Origin: SIG588 sp964515215
GTDB taxonomy: Bacteria; Bacillota; Clostridia; Oscillospirales; Acutalibacteraceae
Reading direction: 5' to 3'
Length of the DNA stretch: 18,851 nt
NCBI GenBank assembly: GCA_964515215.1
Contig: CAZESL010000046.1
Location: forward strand, 1-18,851
The stretch's first letter is position 1; each line of letters begins with the position of its first letter. The notes beneath the pieces are model-generated. The model saw only the letters and a list, made by a program, of their open reading frames with translations, did not search any database and was not told the origin of the DNA. A program made the position numbers and the translations under genes. Shown here piece by piece: positions 13,742-18,851 of the stretch.

Positions 13742-13779
13742 AAAAGTCGGTGCACCCGACCTTTGCCGAGCGCACCGAC
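13742..13779 (-). terminator. Terminator of the cysteine-rich mini-gene
   Basis: On the minus strand GTCGGTGC (13779-13772) pairs with GCACCGAC (13753-13746), followed by TTTT (13745-13742). It begins 14 bases after the stop and separates the mini-gene from the PH-domain promoter. Confidence 0.65.
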
Positions 13780-13792
13780 CGTGCAGAGATGT

Positions 13793-13963
13793 TTAGCAGC
13801 AGGTACCGCAACCGCCACAACCGCCGCAACCGCAGCCGTTGTTTACCGCGTTACCGCAACCGTTGTTGCCGCAGTTGTTTTCAAGCAGCAGCAGAATACC
13901 GACGATAAACAGGATCCACGCCCAGGTGCAGTCATTCCCACAGAACAGATTGGACAGACACAT
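13793..13963 (-). CDS. Small cysteine/glycine-rich membrane mini-protein (HCB-13-like)
   Basis: The 56-residue protein starts MCLSNLFCGNDCTWAWILF. It has one hydrophobic segment (about 13-27) and ends in a tail of Cys, Gly and Asn repeats (31-56) containing nine of its twelve cysteines. It resembles the short 'chorion class high-cysteine' (HCB 13-like) proteins annotated in Clostridia, whose function is not known; a spore-surface, envelope or metal-binding role is a guess. A strong ribosome-binding site, AAAGGAGGAA (about 13970-13979 on the minus strand), fixes the ATG at 13963, and a terminator follows the stop, so it is a complete single-gene unit. A small hairpin (13986-13999, CTCCC/GGGAG) lies in its leader. 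Confidence 0.8.
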   Translation of the reverse strand: MCLSNLFCGNDCTWAWILFIVGILLLLENNCGNNGCGNAVNNGCGCGGCGGCGTCC

Positions 13964-14123
13964 ACTAAGTTCCTCCTTTAATTCTCTCCCGTAAGGGAGG
14001 ATTACACCCCATACTATGTTTCATTTCGCCGGACGGTCACAAGATTTTGAAATAATAAGAGAATTAACGAAATATCAAGAAATAACGAGAAAACGGGAGA
14101 TAAATTGAAACTTAGAAGGCTGA

Positions 14124-14161
14124 AAGGACTAATAAAGTCAAATTCGACTTTATTAGTCCTT
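14124..14161. repeat. 16-bp inverted repeat upstream of the ctsR promoter
   Basis: AAGGACTAATAAAGTC (14124-14139) pairs perfectly with 14146-14161 around AAATTC. It contains AGTCAAA (14136-14142), a CtsR-type heptad, and a near copy on the other arm (14143-14149). Its right end overlaps the -35 box and the CtsR operator by two or three bases. No gene upstream needs a terminator on the plus strand, so a regulatory role is possible. Confidence 0.6.
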
Positions 14162-14175
14162 GACTTTCTTTGACT
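14159..14175 (+). promoter_or_regulatory. CtsR operator
   Basis: On the minus strand AGTCAAA-GAA-AGTCAAG (14175-14159) matches the CtsR direct heptad repeat RGTCAAA-NAN-RGTCAAA, with one base different in the second heptad. It covers the -35 box and part of the spacer of the ctsR promoter. This is the expected autorepression layout. Confidence 0.85.
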
Positions 14176-14188
14176 TTTGGGGTACAAT
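14160..14188 (+). promoter_or_regulatory. Promoter of the ctsR-mcsA-mcsB-clpC operon
   Basis: TTGACT (14160-14165), 17 bases, TACAAT (14183-14188). The transcription start would be near 14195, about 26 bases before the ctsR GTG. CtsR bound at 14159-14175 would block RNA polymerase. Confidence 0.8.
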
Positions 14189-14220
14189 GTGAACACAAAA
14201 TGAGAAAAGGAGTGGGCGGT

Positions 14221-14682
14221 GTGCGCATAAGTGACGAGATCGCGGCCTATATTCTTCATAGGTTAGAACAAGCGGAGGACGGTGCGGCAGAGTTGCAACG
14301 CAATCTGCTGGCAGAGGAGTTCGGATGTGTTCCCAGCCAGATCAGTTACGTGTTGACTTCGCGTTTTACCCCCGAACAAGGATATATCGTGGAAAGCCGT
14401 CGCGGCGGCGGCGGGTATATACGCGTGCAACGTATTCGTTACAATGCCGCGCAGGCGGCACTGATGCATATCGTCAATTCGGTAGGGGATACGTTGTCGG
14501 CGGTAACCGCTAATGCGATCTTAGCGAACCTGGTGGATCGCCGTGTGTTGGAAGAAAAGACGGCACGCCTGATCGGTGCGGCGCTGTCGGATAAAGCGTA
14601 TCGCAGTGTGACGGTTGCGGATCGCGACCGTTTGCGTGCGGCACTGCTTAAACAAATGTTAACTACGTTAGCCGATTCTTAA
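14221..14682 (+). CDS. ctsR: Transcriptional repressor CtsR
   Basis: CtsR represses class III heat-shock genes by binding heptad repeats. The 153-residue protein has the winged helix-turn-helix (VPSQISYVL, 37-45) and the RGGGGYIR wing (61-68). The arginine just before the glycines corresponds to one phosphorylated by McsB in other CtsR proteins. A C-terminal dimerisation domain follows. The start is taken as GTG 14221, because AAAAGGAG (14205-14212) lies eight bases before it and the protein then begins MRISDEIAAYI as usual in the family. The longer start at 14170 lies inside the operator, and ATG 14200 precedes the ribosome-binding site. It is the first gene of its own operon, with an operator in its promoter. 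Confidence 0.95.
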   Translation: MRISDEIAAYILHRLEQAEDGAAELQRNLLAEEFGCVPSQISYVLTSRFTPEQGYIVESRRGGGGYIRVQRIRYNAAQAALMHIVNSVGDTLSAVTANAILANLVDRRVLEEKTARLIGAALSDKAYRSVTVADRDRLRAALLKQMLTTLADS

Positions 14683-14700
14683 ATAGAGGAGTGAGACGAT

Positions 14701-15180
14701 ATGTTGTGTCAAAAATGCGGTAAGAATCCCGCAACTACTTATGTAAAGCGTACGGTGAACGGCGTGACCGCCGAATACCGTCTGTGTTCTTCCTGCGCGG
14801 CGGGTGTCGGCGGGTTTGATCTCGGCTCCTTCTGGGGCAGTTTGTTTGCTGAACCGTCCGCTCGTCATGCGGCGGATACGGTGCGGTGTAACGGATGCGG
14901 AAAGACCTTCCGCGAGATCGCGTCTTCGGGTAAGGCGGGATGTCCTTCCTGTTATACCACGTTCTACGACCGCCTTTTACCGTCGGTACAGCGTATTCAC
15001 GGCAAGACGGGACACGTGGGAAAGGTCCCGTCAGCGGCGGCAGGAAGCGTGCGGGTCGAGCGTGAACTGGAGGATCTGCGCCGTCAATTGAACGAGGCGA
15101 TCGCCGCGCAGGAATACGAAAAGTGTGCTACACTGCGCGACCGCATTCGTGCGTTGGAAGGGGGTGCCGATCATGAATGA
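14701..15180 (+). CDS. mcsA: McsA, activator of the McsB arginine kinase
   Basis: The 159-residue protein has four CXXC pairs (3/6, 29/32, 63/66, 81/84), expected to bind two zinc ions, and a UVR domain (about 119-154: ELEDLRRQLNEAIAAQEYEK). McsA stimulates McsB and helps it recognise CtsR; metal or redox stress is thought to act through its cysteines. The start follows AGAGGAG (14685-14691), 18 bases after the ctsR stop. Its last eight bases overlap mcsB, so the two are coupled. Domain order and length are typical. Confidence 0.93.
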   Translation: MLCQKCGKNPATTYVKRTVNGVTAEYRLCSSCAAGVGGFDLGSFWGSLFAEPSARHAADTVRCNGCGKTFREIASSGKAGCPSCYTTFYDRLLPSVQRIHGKTGHVGKVPSAAAGSVRVERELEDLRRQLNEAIAAQEYEKCATLRDRIRALEGGADHE

Positions 15181-16183
15181 GCGTTGGTACCGTCAAAGCG
15201 GTAAAGACGGTGATGTGGTCATCAGCACCCGTATCCGTTTGGCGCGTAATCTGCCTGCTTATCCGTTCCCTGCAGGTATGACCGTGGAACAGCGGCGCGA
15301 AGTGTGCCAAAAGGTGCGCGCGGTGCTGCAGGAGGGAACCGAGAAATGGGAATATCTCGAAATGCAGAATATGCTCGAACGCGATGCGCTTGCCATGGTG
15401 GAACGCCACCTCATCAGCCCCGATTTTGCCGCATGTAATGAGGGGAGCGGTCTTCTGTTGGCAGAGGACGAGAGTTTGAGTTTGATGGTGTGCGAAGAAG
15501 ACCACCTGCGTCTGCAAGCGATGGGTGCGGGATTACAACCCGATGAGTTGTATCAAAAACTGGATGCCATTGATACGGTGCTGGACGAAGCGTTGCATTT
15601 TGCGTTTGACGAGCGACTGGGGTACCTTACCCAGTGCCCGACCAATCTCGGTACAGGTATGCGCGCGTCGGTGATGTTGCATCTGCCCGCACTGCAAGAA
15701 CGCGGTATGGTACAGCAACTGGCAAACACGGTTTCAAAATTGGGACTTACCATTCGCGGTATGTACGGCGAGGGAAGTCGCTCGGAAGGCGCGCTCTATC
15801 AACTGTCCAATCAAGTGACGCTCGGCATTTCCGAGCAGGCGGCGATCGATAATTTGAAGGGAATCGTGGCACAGATCGTAAAGGAAGAGCGTGCCGCCCG
15901 CGAAGAAGCGGCGAAAAGTCCCGTGTTTGCGGACCGTGTATTCCGCTCATTCGGTATTTTGCAGAATGCACGCCTGCTCTCTCACGAGGAATCGATGAAA
16001 TTGTTGTCGTATTTGCGTGTGGGTGTCAGTGCAGGCTTGATCGGGACGGTATCGCTTGATACGATCAACGGCTTGATGTACGACGTACAGCCGGCGGCGA
16101 TCATGACCGCGGCAAGAGAGGATTTGGATGCGGCGGCAAGAGACGCCGCACGGGCCGCTATGGTTCGTGAAACCCTAAGCTGA
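15173..16183 (+). CDS. mcsB: Protein arginine kinase McsB
   Basis: McsB phosphorylates arginines on CtsR and on damaged proteins, marking the latter for ClpCP. The 336-residue protein has the phosphagen-kinase catalytic motifs: STRIRLARN (18-26), CEED (107-110), NLGTGMRASV (158-167) and RGMYGEGSRSEG (195-206). Near its end is the RDAARA motif (323-328) that binds phosphoarginine in an allosteric site of active McsB. It is slightly shorter than the roughly 350-residue norm, but no motif is missing. The ATG at 15173 gives the family start MNERWYRQSG; a longer frame from 15125 lies inside mcsA. GGAAGGGGG (15157-15165) is the ribosome-binding site. Confidence 0.95.
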   Translation: MNERWYRQSGKDGDVVISTRIRLARNLPAYPFPAGMTVEQRREVCQKVRAVLQEGTEKWEYLEMQNMLERDALAMVERHLISPDFAACNEGSGLLLAEDESLSLMVCEEDHLRLQAMGAGLQPDELYQKLDAIDTVLDEALHFAFDERLGYLTQCPTNLGTGMRASVMLHLPALQERGMVQQLANTVSKLGLTIRGMYGEGSRSEGALYQLSNQVTLGISEQAAIDNLKGIVAQIVKEERAAREEAAKSPVFADRVFRSFGILQNARLLSHEESMKLLSYLRVGVSAGLIGTVSLDTINGLMYDVQPAAIMTAAREDLDAAARDAARAAMVRETLS

Positions 16184-16199
16184 AAGGAGAATGTGCGGA

Positions 16200-18647
16200 A
16201 TGTACCGTTTTAAAGGATTTACCGAAAAAGCCAATAACGCCCTCAATCTGGCGATTGCGGCGGCGGAAGAGTTGGGTCATACCTATATCGGTACGGAACA
16301 CGTGATGCTCGGACTTTTGCGTGAAGGGACGGGTGTTGCCGCTACCGTTTTGGCGGAACAAGGTATTACGGCGGCGGAATATGCGGAAAGTATCAAAAAA
16401 GCGGAGGGGAGCGGACAGCGCAGCCGTCTGTCTCCGCAGGATTTCACTCCGCGTGTGAAAACGTCGTTGGAACTTGCAGTTTCGCAGGCATCGGCGATGC
16501 AGCAGGGGTTCGTGGGTACGGAACATCTGCTGCTCGCTATCCTGGAAGACGAGAGCAGTGTGGCTATGCGCCTGCTTACGTCACTCGGCGGTCGGGCGGA
16601 TGAACTCGGTGAAGCGATCGACCGCGCCATCGGTGCCGCACCCTCCGTGATGGGAGAAGGCGGGCACGGTGCCGCGCCTGCAGGCGGTGGAAAGACCCCT
16701 ACGCTCGATCAGTTCGGCCGTGACCTCACCGCCATGGCACGTGAAGGGAAGATCGATCCCGTTATCGGTCGTGCCGATGAGATCGAGCGGGTGATACAGA
16801 TCCTTTCCCGCCGTACCAAAAACAATCCGTGCTTGATCGGTGAACCCGGCGTGGGTAAGACCGCCATCGCCGAAGGCTTGGCGCAAAAGATCGCCGCCGA
16901 TGAAGTGCCCGATCTGTTGCGCGGCAAGCGCTTGGTCTCTTTGGATCTCACGGGTATGGTGGCAGGTACCAAATACCGCGGTGATTTCGAAGAACGCATC
17001 AAAAACGCCATTGATGAAGTGAAAAAAGACGGAAATACCGTGTTGTTTATCGACGAGATCCATACCTTGATCGGCGCGGGTGCGGCGGAAGGGGCGGTGG
17101 ATGCCGCGAACATCCTGAAACCGTCGCTCGCACGCGGTGAGATGCAGGTCATCGGTGCCACCACATTGGACGAATACCGTAAACACATTGAAAAGGACGC
17201 GGCACTGGAACGGCGTTTTCAGCCCGTGACGGTGGGCGAACCGACCGCTGAAGAAGCGGTGCAGATCCTTTTCGGTCTGCGCGACAAATACGAAGCGCAC
17301 CACAAGGTGAAGATCACCGACGAGGCGATCGAAGCGGCAGTGAAACTGTCGGTACGGTACATCACCGATCGTTTTTTGCCCGATAAGGCGATCGACCTGG
17401 TGGACGAAGCGGCGTCGCGGGTACGCCTGAAGACCTTTTCTACGCCGCCCGATCTGAAAGAGATGGAAGCGGAGCAAAAGCGTTTGGAACAGGAAAAGAA
17501 AGCGGCGGTAAATGAGCAGGATTTCGAACGTGCCGCTCAGTTGCGGGACGAGGAGAAACAACTTCTGCAAAAGATCCGTGAAGAAAAGGAAGCGTGGCAA
17601 GAGCGCAACGCGGGTATCAGCGGCGAAGTTACTGCTGACGAGATCGCCGCGATCGTTTCAGGCTGGACGGGTGTACCCGTCGTGCAACTGACCGAGGAAG
17701 AAAGCCGCCGACTTCTCAATATGGAAGCAGTACTCCACGACCGCATCGTGGGACAGGAAGAAGCGGTGTCGGCGGTATCCCGTGCCATTCGCCGCGGTCG
17801 CGTGGGACTCAAAGACCCCCGCCGTCCGATCGGCTCGTTCATCTTCCTCGGGCCGACGGGTGTCGGTAAGACCGAACTGTGCAAAGCGCTGGCGGCGGCT
17901 ATGTTCGGGGATGAGAACGCCATGATCCGTCTCGATATGTCGGAATATATGGAAAAGCACACGGTATCGCGTCTGGTGGGATCGCCGCCGGGATACGTGG
18001 GATACGATGAAGGCGGTCAATTGACCGAGAAAATTCGGCGCAAGCCCTATTCGGTCGTGTTGTTTGACGAGATCGAAAAAGCGCATCCCGACGTGTTTAA
18101 TATGCTTCTCCAGATCCTGGATGACGGTATTTTGACCGATGCGCAAGGACGGCGCGTGGATTTCAAGAACACGGTCATCATCATGACGTCCAACGTCGGT
18201 GCACGGCGTATTACCGATACCAAGACCTCGTTTGGCTTTGGTGATACCGACAACGCCGAGGCCGGCGACCGTCAGATACGTGAAAACGTGATGAAGGAAT
18301 TGAAGCAAGTGTTTCGCCCTGAGTTTTTAAACCGTGTGGACGATACCATTGTGTTCCACCAACTGACAAAAGAAGACATCGAAGAGATCGCCCGCCGTAT
18401 GCTCCGTTCGCTCGAAGAGCGGCTGGGCGGAATGGGGATGGGACTGCAGGTGAGCGACGAAGTGATACGCGCCGTTGCTGCCGCAGGATTTGACCCCGTG
18501 TACGGTGCACGTCCTTTGCGTCGTGCCATTCAATCACAGATCGAAGATCCGCTTGCGGAGCGGTTGCTGGAAGGCGCTTTCAAAGCGGGAGATACCGTGT
18601 TTGTTAATGTAAAGGAAGATAACTTTACGTTTGAAAATCAGAAATGA
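16200..18647 (+). CDS. clpC: ATP-dependent Clp protease ATPase subunit ClpC
   Basis: ClpC is a hexameric AAA+ unfoldase that feeds proteins, including those with phosphoarginine, to ClpP. The 815-residue protein has a double Clp N-domain (about 1-145) and a first AAA module (Walker A GEPGVGKT 214-221, Walker B VLFIDEIH 281-288). A middle region with a UVR-type coiled coil spans about 420-465. The second AAA module has Walker A GPTGVGKT 551-558 and Walker B VVLFDEIEKAH 619-629. FGF (678-680) is the likely ClpP-docking tripeptide, where many relatives have VGF or LGF. ATG 16200 is ten bases after AAAGGAG (16183-16189), whereas the in-frame ATG at 16191 is too close. The radA/disA genes common after clpC are absent; a terminator follows. 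Confidence 0.96.
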   Translation: MYRFKGFTEKANNALNLAIAAAEELGHTYIGTEHVMLGLLREGTGVAATVLAEQGITAAEYAESIKKAEGSGQRSRLSPQDFTPRVKTSLELAVSQASAMQQGFVGTEHLLLAILEDESSVAMRLLTSLGGRADELGEAIDRAIGAAPSVMGEGGHGAAPAGGGKTPTLDQFGRDLTAMAREGKIDPVIGRADEIERVIQILSRRTKNNPCLIGEPGVGKTAIAEGLAQKIAADEVPDLLRGKRLVSLDLTGMVAGTKYRGDFEERIKNAIDEVKKDGNTVLFIDEIHTLIGAGAAEGAVDAANILKPSLARGEMQVIGATTLDEYRKHIEKDAALERRFQPVTVGEPTAEEAVQILFGLRDKYEAHHKVKITDEAIEAAVKLSVRYITDRFLPDKAIDLVDEAASRVRLKTFSTPPDLKEMEAEQKRLEQEKKAAVNEQDFERAAQLRDEEKQLLQKIREEKEAWQERNAGISGEVTADEIAAIVSGWTGVPVVQLTEEESRRLLNMEAVLHDRIVGQEEAVSAVSRAIRRGRVGLKDPRRPIGSFIFLGPTGVGKTELCKALAAAMFGDENAMIRLDMSEYMEKHTVSRLVGSPPGYVGYDEGGQLTEKIRRKPYSVVLFDEIEKAHPDVFNMLLQILDDGILTDAQGRRVDFKNTVIIMTSNVGARRITDTKTSFGFGDTDNAEAGDRQIRENVMKELKQVFRPEFLNRVDDTIVFHQLTKEDIEEIARRMLRSLEERLGGMGMGLQVSDEVIRAVAAAGFDPVYGARPLRRAIQSQIEDPLAERLLEGAFKAGDTVFVNVKEDNFTFENQK

Positions 18648-18661
18648 TCTGACGAAGTGCG

Positions 18662-18700
18662 GCGACGTTGGCTGTCAAGCGGACGTCGCTGTCTCTTTTT
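18662..18700 (+). terminator. Terminator of the ctsR-clpC operon
   Basis: GCGACGT (18662-18668) pairs with ACGTCGC (18683-18689), followed by TGTCTCTTTTT with a T-run at 18696-18700. It lies 15 bases after the clpC stop. Confidence 0.65.
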
Positions 18701-18734
18701 GTTTGAAAAACGTGAAATTTTGCCTTTGCAGCAC

Positions 18735-18763
18735 TTGAATTGTACGGAGAAATGCGGTATAAT
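18735..18763 (+). promoter_or_regulatory. Promoter pointing out of the window
   Basis: TTGAAT (18735-18740), 17 bases, TATAAT (18758-18763). The next 85 bases contain no convincing ORF or ribosome-binding site. GAGCA (18789-18793) can pair with TGCTC (18825-18829), so it may be the start of a structured leader or small RNA. No known RNA family is recognised. Confidence 0.55.
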
Positions 18764-18851
18764 AAATCGATTAATGGAAATTTAGGGTGAGCATTTAAAC
18801 CCGAACCCGCCGCGAACGGACATTGCTCGCAACACCTGCTTGCTGTAGTTT

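Noticed and set aside
13223..13981. Plus-strand 252-codon frame across the PH-domain and mini-genes
   Set aside because: It runs antisense to two genes that have their own promoter and/or ribosome-binding sites, and its sequence is a shadow of them.
14170..14220. Longer ctsR start
   Set aside because: It would lie inside the operator and promoter; GTG 14221 has the right ribosome-binding distance and the family N-terminus.
15125..15172. Longer mcsB start
   Set aside because: It lies wholly in mcsA in another frame and lacks McsB similarity; ATG 15173 matches the family start.
16191..16199. ATG 16191 as the clpC start
   Set aside because: Only one base separates it from AAAGGAG; ATG 16200 is correctly spaced and gives the family start.
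16581..17600. Minus-strand 339-codon frame over clpC
   Set aside because: Antisense to highly conserved ClpC motifs, rich in Phe/His/Arg as expected for a shadow frame.

Overview
The window looks like a chromosomal segment of a low-to-mid GC Gram-positive of class Clostridia, probably a gut-type lineage. The evidence is a CtsR-McsA-McsB-ClpC stress operon with its CtsR operator, strong AGGAGG ribosome-binding sites, consensus sigma-A promoters, a clostridial-type cysteine-rich mini-protein, and multi-hairpin intergenic repeats. No rRNA or tRNA gene was seen, and genus cannot be called from the sequence alone.

Region 1 (1-2230) is AT-rich and is the decaying edge of an integrated element. It has a leader with a possible 16-codon ORF and a strong hairpin, a small SHOCT-like gene, and a large serine recombinase broken by two in-frame TAG codons. 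Region 2 (2230-3490) holds a ladder of eight consecutive hairpins (2302-2520). The last hairpin may supply the -35 box of a two-gene unit: a zinc-ribbon membrane protein and an unknown cysteine-containing protein. Region 3 (3473-5390) is a two-gene operon encoding an SPFH/stomatin-like membrane protein and a TIM-barrel sugar phosphate isomerase/epimerase. It ends in a terminator shared with the opposite strand.

Region 4 (5387-6936, minus strand) carries a prokaryotic-RING/DUF2628 membrane protein and then TspO. The terminator hairpin between them also contains the TspO ribosome-binding site. Region 5 (6987-13000, plus strand) starts at a promoter divergent from region 4. It is a tightly packed operon: murD, two M42 aminopeptidase paralogues, a GNAT acetyltransferase, a methionine-gamma-lyase-like PLP enzyme and a two-helix membrane protein. 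The first four genes overlap end to start. Region 6 (12967-13230) is a second hairpin chain flanked by two related long hairpins and followed by terminators.

Region 7 (13232-13963, minus strand) encodes a bacterial PH-domain protein with a perfect consensus promoter, and a 56-residue cysteine/glycine-rich membrane mini-protein. Region 8 (14124-18700, plus strand) is ctsR-mcsA-mcsB-clpC. Its CtsR operator covers the -35 box and part of the spacer. CtsR represses the operon, McsA and McsB form the arginine-kinase branch that inactivates CtsR and tags proteins, and ClpC is the unfoldase for ClpP. The last 110 bases hold a good promoter pointing out of the window with no recognised product.

The most unusual parts are the two unrelated intergenic hairpin chains, the promoter built from the last ladder hairpin, the terminator/ribosome-binding-site overlap before tspO, the twice-amber recombinase, and the short cysteine-rich gene.
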